Shown here one piece after another: positions 57,201 through 64,000 of a DNA stretch of 64,000 nucleotides. The DNA lies in assembly GCF_050003625.1 (NCBI RefSeq), contig NC_134399.1, positions 150,220,473-150,284,472 of the forward strand. The letters run 5' to 3'. A program made the translations under genes and the position numbers. The notes beneath the pieces are model-generated. The model saw only the letters and a list, made by a program, of their open reading frames with translations, searched no databases and was not told the origin of the DNA. Source of the stretch: Haematobia irritans. Lineage: Eukaryota > Arthropoda > Insecta > Diptera > Muscidae. Positions within the stretch are counted from its first letter, which is position 1. Each line of letters starts with the position of its first letter.

Positions 57201-57821
57201 TTACAGCTTCTCATTGCCGGTATTATAGGTTTAATTCTAGTACGATATCATCGAATCAAACGTGACAAGACACGGGAACATTGTTTCATATTTTTACGTA
57301 TGGATTCGTATGTTCTTGCCCTACTGTCGTTATTACTCTGCTGTGTGGCTCTAATATTTGCTGCCATTCATTACTGCCGCATCACAGCACCCGATACCAG
57401 ATGTGAAAGTGTCCATATGCTTATAGAACATGGCTCATGTGTATGCACTTTTAATGCACCAAACTTAAACCACACAAGCAGTAACACAAATTCCACAGAC
57501 TCCATGACCTATGGTAGTGAACAAATAAACTCTCAAGGATCTGATGAACTCCCAATAGACAATAGTTATAAATTTGAATATCGGTATGTATTGAAATGTA
57601 AAATATCATTTTGCTAGTATTTCATAAAATTATTTTCCATTTAATTTTTCAGTGATTTGAGTTGTGAGGAAGTTTCCGGAGACTGGACAACAATATTGGG
57701 TCTATCGTTTATCATCAACTCTGTGGGTTTTATTGTATCATTTACTTATATGATACTATTAGCATGTTGCCGCAGTGCTACAAAACGCTCATATACAACC
57801 GTCCGTACAAGTACATTTTAG
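46977..57821 (+). CDS. Sspn: Sarcospan-like four-pass membrane protein, complete five-exon gene
   Basis: Exons 46977-48206, 56532-56658, 56746-56912, 57207-57583 and 57653-57821 join in frame (2,070 nt, 689 residues). All introns are GT-AG; sizes are 8,325, 87, 294 and 69 nt. Residues about 469-491, 506-521, 543-564 and 648-673 are membrane helices. The match to sarcospan rests on QDNPYWCGL after helix 1, FAAIHYCRIT at the end of helix 3, a Cys-containing large outer loop (CESVHML...CVCTFN) with two N-glycosylation sites (NHT, NST), and YRDLSCEEVSG before helix 4. Sarcospan belongs to the sarcoglycan-dystroglycan complex of the muscle membrane. Unusual is the 410-residue N-terminal extension, against a short one in vertebrates: Ser/Thr/Pro/Asn/His-rich, with PELPPKP and YQN at Tyr330 and Tyr359 (YxN, the Grb2 SH2 consensus). 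Cytosolic placement of the N-terminus is expected. Orthology is by remembered family pattern, not by search. Confidence 0.8.
48207..49402. other. First-intron DNA with an inverted-repeat element
   Basis: Around 48440-48860, CACCGGGTGTTTTGAAAGTC and later ACCGGGTTTTATCTC, with GAAAGTCGGTTTTAAAAACC / AAAACCGACAATAGGTG, suggest a MITE with CCGGGT-containing inverted ends. The rest up to 49402 is unique. No exon is seen. Confidence 0.4.
49403..49743 (-). mobile_element. tRNA-derived SINE, full length
   Basis: Head GGGAGCCACCGTGGTGCAAT at 49743 on the - strand, B box GGGTTCGATTCC, body, and a short CCTAACCTAAC tail at 49403. It lies at the 5' edge of the mariner-like relic at 49760-50720. Overlapping ORFs are repeat translations. 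Confidence 0.9.
49760..50720 (+). pseudogene. Mariner-like transposase pseudogene (DD37D/maT-like), split by a MITE
   Basis: Several frames together give an N-terminal helix-turn-helix segment (ARKLNISRERMQHFLKTELG, then PLKFQKIPELT). Next are the strand leading to PLVFIGREEKINAQYYWENV and, after the MITE at 50261-50484, the catalytic block: QQ-like WTFQ*DSAP, RTKQEWLKKEDPSFLPK and SPHLNLLDFCAWSIL. Order and motifs are those of Tc1/mariner superfamily transposases outside the irritans group. Multiple frameshifts and stops make it a dead relic. It sits inside the first intron of the sarcospan-like gene. Confidence 0.75.
50261..50484. mobile_element. Palindromic MITE (CAGAGAAGGAATATGATCACC family), copy 2
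   Basis: Ends CACACGCAAAGAAGGAATAC and ATCATATTCCTTCTCTGGGT, inverted. It interrupts the transposase relic between the VLK segment and the WTFQ segment. Confidence 0.75.
51028..51419 (+). mobile_element. CAGCAAAAAAT MITE, copy A
   Basis: Ends CAGCAAAAAATGGAGCACTA and AAGTATTTTTTGCTG. The interior includes GGCAGTACCAACTGCTTGCA and GTGCACTGCCTACTTTATTG-type blocks. About 390 bp. It is inverted relative to copy B, 52 bp away. Confidence 0.75.
51472..51758 (-). mobile_element. CAGCAAAAAAT MITE, copy B (inverted)
   Basis: Starts CAGCAAAAAATACTTCAGCA and ends TAGTGCCCCATTTTTTGCTG; shorter than copy A by an internal loss. Together the two copies form a palindrome of about 0.7 kb around 51420-51471. 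Confidence 0.75.
51774..52102. repeat. 165-bp tandem duplication of a SINE head and flank
   Basis: GATAATCCGCCGCTGAAAAG begins at 51776 and again at 51941, and the copies run to TATTTCAATTCGAG / TATTTCAATTCGAAG. The copies differ at only a few positions (GGCGGCCATG against GGCGGGCATG), so the duplication is recent. It carries a decayed tRNA-like head twice. Confidence 0.85.
52103..53074. other. Intronic single-copy AT-rich DNA
   Basis: No exon, RNA gene or repeat terminus recognised; several T runs. Confidence 0.35.
53075..53235 (-). mobile_element. DINE-like type A tail fragment
   Basis: TACCCTACACAGCTATGTGG, AACAGGGTATTATAAGTTAG and CCCGTCTGTCTAAAACC match the terminal part of type A elements in reverse; the body is absent. 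Confidence 0.55.
53270..53735 (-). mobile_element. AATTAA-rich MITE copy
   Basis: GATCCAATTAATTTTTTAAT, TCACGAAAATGATATTATGA and repeated AATTAAAAAATTAATT modules in reverse relative to 62930-63405; cut by the DINE-like element at 53736. Confidence 0.55.
54190..54637. mobile_element. Complete element with internal 29-bp repeat array
   Basis: Ends CATGGTTGCCATTCG and ACTGTGGTAACCAT, inverted. GACCTCCGAA flanks both sides (54180-54189 and 54638-54647), a clean target duplication of 9-10 bp. Ten or so 29-bp units fill the middle, and the right subterminal part has CTACCAATCTACAAAACAAT. Confidence 0.85.
55533..55746. mobile_element. Palindromic MITE (CAGAGAAGGAATATGATCACC family), copy 3
   Basis: CACACCCAGAGAAGGAATAT at the left and AATTCCTTCTCCGCGTG at the right, inverted; interior AACATTGTTGCGACAAACAT as in copy 1. 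Confidence 0.75.
56532..56658 (+). CDS. Sspn: Sarcospan-like gene, exon 2 (residues 411-453)
   Basis: Acceptor CCCCTATCTTTCCAG; 127 nt; donor GTATGT at 56659 leaves phase 1. It codes for a basic linker (NIKGNKIAGRHTPTRSSLR and on to NKHFE) between the low-complexity region and helix 1. A second GTAAGT inside the exon at 56637 would shift the frame and is less likely. Confidence 0.75.
56746..56912 (+). CDS. Sspn: Sarcospan-like gene, exon 3 (residues 454-508, helix 1)
   Basis: Acceptor TACCTCCTTACAG; 167 nt; ends phase 0 before GTAAGT. It encodes IKHPNPMGFRQPNLARW, then helix 1 and the short outer loop with QDNPYWCGLA. An internal Met at residue 460 with a reasonable context could start a short isoform resembling vertebrate sarcospan in length. 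Confidence 0.85.
57207..57583 (+). CDS. Sspn: Sarcospan-like gene, exon 4 (residues 509-634, helices 2-3 and outer loop)
   Basis: Acceptor TTTTTATTTTACAG; 377 nt; phase 2 end before GTATGT. It encodes helix 2, a basic inner loop (RYHRIKRDKTREHC), helix 3 and most of the large outer loop, including Cys residues at CESVHM and CVCTF and the sites NHT and NST. Confidence 0.85.
57653..57821 (+). CDS. Sspn: Sarcospan-like gene, exon 5 (residues 634-689, helix 4, stop)
   Basis: Acceptor TTTAATTTTTCAG after a 69-nt intron. It encodes the loop end DLSCEEVSGDW, helix 4 and a short basic tail (KRSYTTVRTSTF), with TAG at 57819-57821. Confidence 0.85.
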
Positions 57822-58244
57822 GTGTTATTTTTTTCTATTCCAATAGTGATTATTGTAAATTTATGTTTTACATTTAATATTTTATTTTTTTTTACTTGAT
57901 TTATTTATAACTAAATTATGTTAGTTGAGATATTTTTGTGGTGTTTAAACTTAGTTTATAAGTTTAAAATATTTACACAAAAACTTTATTAATTTATAAT
58001 ATTTAGTACTTAATACAAAATGTTATATATAAGTAAGTATTTAAAATTATTAATTTATATTTTTAACAAGTATTTTAAATTTTAATAAAAACAAAGTATT
58101 CACAAGTATAAAAAGTATATTACCTATGAATATAACAGGTATCAAGGATGATTTAACGTTAATTTTTAGGATGATCTATTTTAGGATGATCTAACGTTAC
58201 ATGTGTTGAGCAGTAGCTAACGAATATATCTGAGATATAACGGA
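57822..58244. other. 3' UTR and flank of the sarcospan-like gene
   Basis: Extremely AT-rich sequence typical of a dipteran 3' UTR. No other feature apart from the AATAAA noted. Confidence 0.4.
58084..58089 (+). terminator. Likely polyadenylation signal of the sarcospan-like gene
   Basis: AATAAA in TTTTAATAAAAACAAAG, about 265 nt after the stop. It is the first canonical hexamer I found in the AT-rich 3' flank; earlier variant signals are possible. Confidence 0.4.
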
Positions 58245-58339
58245 TATGACAGGGAACAGAATATAATAAGTTAGTACAACACCCAGAAGAACACTAAGCA
58301 AGCACATGATGTCTTTGGCAATAGTGGTCGGCTCCTGAG
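58245..58339 (-). mobile_element. DINE-like type A fragment, left part
   Basis: GGGAACAGAATATAATAAGTT, ACACCCAGAAGAACACTAAG and TTTGGCAATAGTGGTCGGCT match type A tails in reverse. It continues at 59357 after the inserted element. Confidence 0.55.
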
Positions 58340-59356
58340 CATGGTTGCATTCGAGCCAAAAATAATCTAAAAAAATTTGGTGAATATTTTGCCAAAAAAA
58401 ACTACCAAACAAAACCTCTTATTTTGCAAAATTTTATTTCTATAGAAAATTTTGTACAATTTTTATTTCCATAGAAAATTTTGCCAATATTTTATGTCTG
58501 TAGAAAATTTTGTAAAACTTTTATTTCCATGGAAAATTTTGTCAACATTTTATTTCTATAGAAAATTTTGTCAAAATTTTATTCCTATAGAAAATTTATT
58601 CTATAGAAAATTTTATCAAAATGTTATTTCTATAGAAAATTTTGTCAACATTTTATTTCTATAGAAAATTTTGTCAAAATTTTATTTCTATATAGAAAAT
58701 TTTGTCAACATTTTATTTCTAAATAGAAAATTTTGTCAACATTTTATTTCTATAGAAAATTTTGTCAAAATTTTATTCCTATAGAAAATTTTGTCAAAAT
58801 TTTATTTCTATAGAACATTTTGTCAAAATTTTATTTCTATAGAAAATTTTGTCAATAATTTATTTCTATAGAAAATTTTGTCAAGATTTTATTTCTATAG
58901 AAAATTTTGTCAAAAATGTATTTCTATAGAAAATTTTTTCAAAATTTATTTTCTATAGAAAATTTTGTCAACATTTTATTTCTATAGAAAATTTTGTCAA
59001 CATTTTATTTCTATAGAAAATTTTGTCAAAATTTTATTGCTATTAAAAATGTTGTCAAAATTTTATTTCTATAGAAAATTTAGTCAAAACTTTATTTCTA
59101 TAAAAAATTTAGTCAAAATTTTATTTCTATAGAAAATTTTGTCAAAACTTTACTTCTATAGAAAATTTTGTCAAAATTTTATTACCATAGGAAATTTTTT
59201 TGTTATTTCTATAGAAAATTTGTGAAGCACCTCTTAGTTGGAGCAGAATATTTTGCCAAACTTCAAACTTTTCCAAAACTTCAAGAATGCTACCAATATA
59301 CCAAACAGTAAAAAATTTACCATTTTTGGTAGAATTCTACCAACTGTGACAACCGT
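58340..59356. mobile_element. Complete 1.0-kb element with 29-bp repeat array
   Basis: CATGGTTGCATTCGAGCC at the left and ACTGTGACAACCGT at the right, inverted. Flanks GCTCCTGAG (58331-58339) and GCTCCTGAT (59357-59365) are a 9-bp duplication with one difference. The interior is about thirty 29-bp units (TTTCTATAGAAAATTTTGTC). The short ORFs here are repeat translations. Confidence 0.85.
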
Positions 59357-59625
59357 GCTCCTGATTTGATTTAGCGATGTTCGTTTGTCTGTGAACACAT
59401 TTTTTAATCAAAGTCTATGTCGCTGTTTTATCGACTTAAAATTTGGTATACAGTACTTTGGGTCAGAATAGAAACTTATTGCTTTTGGAAGAAAATGGAT
59501 CACATTTAGCTTTTGTAATAGCTTTCATCCAATCAACTTCAAATTTGGCACGAGTATATATTTTCAGAATAGAATCATTTTGATTTTAGAAGAAATCGTT
59601 TCATATTTAGATATAATTTCCGAGG
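59357..59625 (-). mobile_element. DINE-like type A fragment, right part
   Basis: Resumes with CTCCTGATTTGATTTAGCGA, then GAACACATTTTTTAATCAAAG and TCAAATTTGGCACGAGTATA, the start of the body in reverse. Confidence 0.5.
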
Positions 59626-59629
59626 CGAA

Positions 59630-59800
59630 GCGTCGTCTTGATGTGAAGTTTACTGTCCATTATGCTTCAGGCGCAAAAGTCCAATATTTTTATAGCCATT
59701 GTGTGGTAAAAATTAAACGACGAGCCTCTTTTTTTAATCGTTCTTTGATAATACGAGGTGAGTGCGATGGTGCTGGGTCCTGTTAGAATGTCCATACACG
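59630..59800 (-). pseudogene. Mariner-like transposase fragment
   Basis: On the - strand a frame reads WTF, a stop, then QDPAPSHSPRIIKERLKKEA, the second catalytic Asp region of mariner-type transposases. It has stops before and after. A piece of the CAGAGAAGG MITE (ATGTTTTAAGAGCAAAATGT) abuts at 59800-59860. Confidence 0.45.
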
Positions 59801-59861
59801 CAGATATGGACATGTTTTAAGAGCAAAATGTTATTTTTGGACGCTGAACATCGCCGTTCAA

Positions 59862-60801
59862 ACTCCACCACATCAAAATATTTGTCAACAGTTTACGAAT
59901 TCGCAAACCGGAAAGTTTTAATTGCCAAAATATTTCTGAACCCTTCCACATTTATAATTTATAATTCCATAATTCATTTCATTTCATAATTCAATTTCAT
60001 AATTACTCAGCATACACCTTGCTATAAACAAAAAAAACAAAATTTCTGCATTTTTTGTAGCACTCTCACGTTAATTTACATTTACCTTTTCAATTCCATA
60101 ATTCGGTTAAAAGACCAATGCTTAAAATTTATTATTTATTTATAATATTTAACAACAAAAAAAACCATATTAATATGTACAATAAAATTTGTAAAATGGT
60201 TATTATAGCTTATGTATAAGTTCTAAGCATCGAAACATAAACATTTTCAATTAATAATATTTAGTGCTTAATCAAACAAAAAAAATATTTGTAAAATTTA
60301 TAAAAATTGTGTAATAAAGTTTAGCAATTTTAACAAAACACAAAATTTAGCTGAATACAAATTTTGTTCTATTCATTCATTTCATCTTACATTTAGAATT
60401 TATTTATATTTACATCCAGAGGAATGATTGTTTCCTTGAAATTCTAGGCAAGTTCCAGACTTGAAAATGTATGTGTGTATAGGTGTGAGTGTGTGTTTTA
60501 TTGCAAATGTGTGAACAATATATGATTTTATTCTTAATTAACTAAAAATGCAGAAATTTACAATAGTATGAAGATATTGCGACTCAATTGAATGTTTTAT
60601 ATATATAGTTTTTAAATAATATGAAAAACAAAATAATTTTATAAAGTGGAATTTGTTTTTCGTTTTCCAAAAGAATGTAAGACAACTTGGTGTTTTTCTT
60701 ATTTTTATAATTTCCCTTTGACACAGGAAAATTGTATAATCTTAAATTATTTCTTATAACCTAACATTACCTATTGTCAATACATGAGAATTTTGTTTCG
60801 T
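59862..60801 (-). other. Probable 3' UTR and flank of the convergent - strand gene
   Basis: AT-rich single-copy DNA downstream of the stop at 60802. Canonical AATAAA hexamers occur on the - strand (TTTATT on +), for example near 60128-60140. No other gene is seen. Confidence 0.4.
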
Positions 60802-60937
60802 TTATTTTATAATAATTTCTGCTGGTGGCAGTATACTATCGCCATGCAAACAATACCAGATGCTTGAATACCATATTGTTCGATCAACCCATTCACTGCC
60901 CGCCAGGACATGTCCAATATAAGGTGAATCTCGAGAT
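60802..60937 (-). CDS. Last coding exon of an unidentified convergent gene
   Basis: On the - strand the acceptor TTTTTAATTTCCCTCTCAG ends at 60938. One base completes a codon, then 44 codons are open (start SRDSPYIGHVLAG, middle SEWVDRTIWYSSIWYCLHG, end LPPAEIIIK) and stop at TAA (60802-60804). Composition is coding-like, richer in G+C than both flanks, with many Trp, Tyr, Asp and Ser. The gene runs opposite to the sarcospan-like gene, tail to tail, about 3 kb apart. Its upstream exons are not visible up to 64000, where DINE-like and MITE DNA fills the intron. I do not recognise the protein. A C-terminal exon is the simplest reading. Confidence 0.65.
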
Positions 60938-61324
60938 CTGAGAGGGAAATTAAAAACAAACATTTAATAAAAAAAAATAAAAATTTTAATATACTTCCTT
61001 AAAATTATGAAGTCGCACGTAGGTGTTATTTCTTCTTAGAAATTGCAGTTTTTTTTTTGCTAAAACAGCAAACAATCTGTTATTTTGGAACAGCAGACAT
61101 TCTGCAGAAAAGTCAGTAGTTTGTTGAAATTTTCTGCTGATCCGAATAAAATTATAAATTCACTCCGGTCAAATGGAAAATTGTAAAATTGTACACATTA
61201 TATAACTATATTACATTAAACATTAGAAACAAATTATTATGCAAGAACATTTGTGAACAAGCCACGAATCGCGAATACAAAGGGAGCTGCGCAGCTATGT
61301 TTCCATTAAAATAAAAAAAAAAAA
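60938..61324. other. Intron of the convergent gene, with a small inverted-repeat piece
   Basis: At 61040-61140, AGAAATTGCAGTTTTTTTTT, TGCTAAAACAGCAAACA and GGAACAGCAGACATTCTGC look like a short repeat of its own. No exon. Confidence 0.35.
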
Positions 61325-62925
61325 ACAAGTATATACGGCCGTAAGCTCGGCCAGGCCGAATCTTATGTACCCTCCATGTATAGAAACTTGTACTGAAGAC
61401 TGTCATCCACAATCGAATTACTTGAGTTGTGGTATCTTAAAACTCCTTAACATCGTTTTCTAAATTGTGAGTTATGTTAGTCCATACGTGGCAGAGAGCC
61501 AGAATTGAAATATGGGGGTCGCTTTTATGGGGGCTATATACAATTATGAACTTGATATGGACCAGTTTTTGTGTGATTGGGGATCGATTTATCTGAGGGC
61601 TATAAATAACTATAGACCGATATGGACCTAGTTAGGCATGGTTGTTAATGGCCACATACTAGCACAATGTACCAAATTTCAACTGACTCGGATGAAACTT
61701 GCTCCTCCAAGAGGCTCCAAAACCAAATCTCGGGATCGGTTTATATAGCGGCTATATATGAATATGGACTGATATGGACCACTTTTGGCATAGCTGTTAA
61801 ATATCATATACTACCATCACGTACCAAATTTCATCGGATCGGATGAATTTTTCTTCTCCAAAAGGCACAGGACGTCAAATATGGGGATCGGTTTATATGG
61901 GGGCTATATATAATTATGGACTGATATGAACCAATTCCTGCATGGTTGTTGGATACCATATACTAACATCACGTACCAAATTTCAACCGAATCGGATGAA
62001 TTTTGTTCTTCCAAGGGGCTCTGGAGGTCAAATCTGGGGATCGGTTTCTATGGAGGCTATATATAATTATGGACCGATTTCGACCAATTTTTGCATTGGT
62101 GTTTGAGGCCATATATTAACACCACGTACTAAATTTCAACTGAATCAGAAGAATTTTGGTCTTCCAAGAGGCTCCGCAAGCCAAATCGGGGGACCGGTTT
62201 ATATGGGGGCTTTATATAATTATTGACCGATATGGACCAATTTTTGCATAGTTATTAGAGACTATATTCCAACACCATGTACCAAATTTCAGCCGGATCG
62301 GATGAAATTTGCTTCTCTTAGAGGCTCCGCAAGCCAAATCGGGGGACCGGTTTATATGGGGTCTATATATAATTATGGGCCGATGTGAACCAATTTTTGC
62401 ATGGTTGTTAGAGATCATATGCCGACACCATGTACCAAATTTCAACCGGATCGGATGAAATTTGCTTCTCTTAGAGGCCCCGCAAAATCCGCCAAATCGG
62501 CGGATTGGTTTATATGGGGCTATATATAATTATGGACCGATGAGGGCAAATATTTGCATGGTTCTTAGAGATCATATACTAACACCATGTACAAAATTTC
62601 AGCCGGATCGGATGAAACGTGCTTCTCTTAGAGGATCGGCAAGCCAAATTTGGGGTCCGTTTATATGGGGGCTATACGTAAAAGTGGACCGATATGGCCC
62701 ATTTGCAATACCATCCGACCTACATCAATAACAACTACTTGTGCCAAGTTTCAAGTCAATAGCTTGTTTCGTTCGGAAGTTAGCGTGATTTCAACAGACA
62801 GACGGACGGACATGCTCAGATCGACTCAGAATTTCACCACGACTCAGAATATATATACTTTATGGGGTCTTAGAACTATATTTCAATGACAAAGTTAATA
62901 TACCACCATCCTATGGTGGAGGGTT
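61325..62925 (+). mobile_element. DINE-like element (type B), near complete
   Basis: Head ACAAGTATATACGGCCGTAAG with the hairpin CTCGGCCAGGCCGA, TGTACCCTCCATGTATAG, eight or nine units of about 152 bp (ATCGGTTTATATGGGGGC), ACAGACAGACGGACGGACAT, and end CCATCCTATGGTGGAGGGT. It shares its first 120 bases with the 41075 copy. ORFs at 62212-62889 are unit translations. Confidence 0.7.
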
Positions 62926-62929
62926 GAAT

Positions 62930-63405
62930 ATTTTTTCAATTAATAAATTAATTGATACAATTAACTTTTTAATCAAGATAGAACATAAAGTTAATTAAGT
63001 CAATGATTGAAAATTTTAAAATTTTTAATTAAAAAATTAATTGATACAATTAACTTTTTAATCAAATTCGAAAGACTAAGTCAGTTAAAAAAAGTGATGA
63101 ACATTTCTTAATCCAAATAAAAACTCTAAGCCAATTCAGAAAGTAATTGAAAATAGTTACCTTTTTAAATAAAAAATTAATTAGGGTTTGCATTCAAAAT
63201 CAATTAAATTTTTAATTGAATCAATTAAAAAATTAATTGAAAATTGCCAATGACATCAATTAATATTTTAATCAAGAATTTTTTCTATGCCCAATTAAAA
63301 CTGTGATTGATACTATCATTTTCGTGATTGAAGACATTTCAATTAAAAAATTAATTGGATCAATTAATTTCGTGATTGAATCAGAAAAACATTTTTTTGT
63401 GTGTA
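62930..63405 (+). mobile_element. AATTAA-rich MITE with an uninterrupted insertion site
   Basis: Repeated AATTAAAAAATTAATTGATA modules, ending GATTGAATCAGAAAAACATT then TTTTTGTGTGT. The stretch near 63345 is the intact counterpart of the site occupied by the DINE-like element at 21631-22751. Confidence 0.65.
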
Positions 63406-64000
63406 GGTGAAGTTGAGATCGAATTCTGAATGTAATGTTGCATTAAAACTTGCATACACATGATGCAAATATCCAAAATTAAGATTTTTTCCAAGTATCG
63501 AGTATTCAAAACTCAAATTTAAACGTGGATCAGGTTTCCTCGCTTTTTTTGGCTCGGAATCTATCTATATGTATTAGGGTATAAATCGATTCAGGGAGTC
63601 AACGTGGTACAGTGGATTCTCACGGTTTCACATTATATGATACAAAACGGACTAATCCACTTCTTAAACTTTGGCTAAAACCGGCCTATTGTTTGCCTCA
63701 AAATGTGTGCTTCTATGTAATAAAAACTCTGTGGTGCACATAAATTTTCGATAATTCGAATGGTAGTGTATGCCAAGCCCAAAATTGGAATTTCAGGAAA
63801 TAAATCTAAAATCGATGAATAATAAATCTAAACTCGAAGAATGATTTAATTACGATTTTCGATCTAACTCATCGAGAGTCTGTCCCTCAAAAAATAACTA
63901 AAAATGTCTCCTAGTATTTATAAAATTAACTCGTAACGAATCCTAATAGTTTATGGTATGTGATTTTCGAGTATTTTTTTAAATTTATAGTTAGCCATCT
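63406..64000. other. Single-copy DNA with SINE and MITE relics
   Basis: 63540-63570 (TTTTGGCTCGGAATCTAT) is a CACTGAAAAAA MITE fragment. 63595-63665 (CAGGGAGTCAACGTGGTACA) is a decayed SINE head. The rest is unassigned. Confidence 0.35.

Overview
The window is nuclear DNA of a higher fly, most likely a calyptrate or muscid. This is inferred from four things: AT-rich sequence with many short TA-flanked elements, an irritans-type (Himar1-like) mariner, DINE-1/Helentron-like repeats with (GTCY)n tracts, and spliced genes with short insect introns. No rRNA, CRISPR or bacterial-type operon is present. By eye, more than half of the window is transposon-derived.

The clearest gene is on the + strand. 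Five exons (46977-48206, 56532-56658, 56746-56912, 57207-57583, 57653-57821) splice with consensus sites into one 2,070-nt frame coding for 689 residues. The C-terminal half is a four-helix membrane protein matching sarcospan, the tetraspan partner of the sarcoglycan-dystroglycan complex. The N-terminal half is a 410-residue Ser/Thr/Pro/Asn-rich extension with two YQN motifs and a PELPPKP motif. A 5' UTR splice acceptor and a 32-residue upstream ORF precede it. About 3 kb downstream, the stop-bearing last exon of a convergent - strand gene is readable (60802-60937). Further coding traces are a 108-nt - strand internal exon (23167-23274), a 27-nt + strand microexon (19655-19681) and weaker candidates near 6.5 kb and 36.2 kb. 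I do not recognise their genes.

Repeats by region. 1-18 kb: DINE-like elements with internal units of about 152 bp, foldback MITEs, a hAT-like MITE (11693-12520), tRNA-derived fragments and a 357-bp (AT)n tract. 19.7-22.8 kb: a pogo-like MITE invaded by a 1,374-bp TIR element (perfect inverted ends, 9-bp target duplication) that carries a broken IAP-type RING ORF and a 236-bp palindrome; next to it a DINE-like element sits inside another MITE with no target duplication. 23.6-26.2 kb: a 29-bp repeat array containing a large inverted repeat. 28-36 kb: nested DINE-like copies and a deleted Himar1-like mariner. 36-46 kb: duplicated AT-rich blocks, a SINE, more DINE-like DNA and a two-copy TIR element. 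The 8.3-kb first intron of the sarcospan-like gene holds SINEs, a DD37D-like mariner relic and nested MITEs. 58-64 kb: a second complete 29-bp-repeat element, the convergent gene end, and another DINE-like copy.

The genes show no shared pathway; the layout is one of isolated exons in transposon-rich introns and intergenic DNA. Repeat boundaries are by eye and usually good to within tens of bases, except where target duplications or empty sites fix them. 'DINE-like type A' and 'type B' are working names used below.
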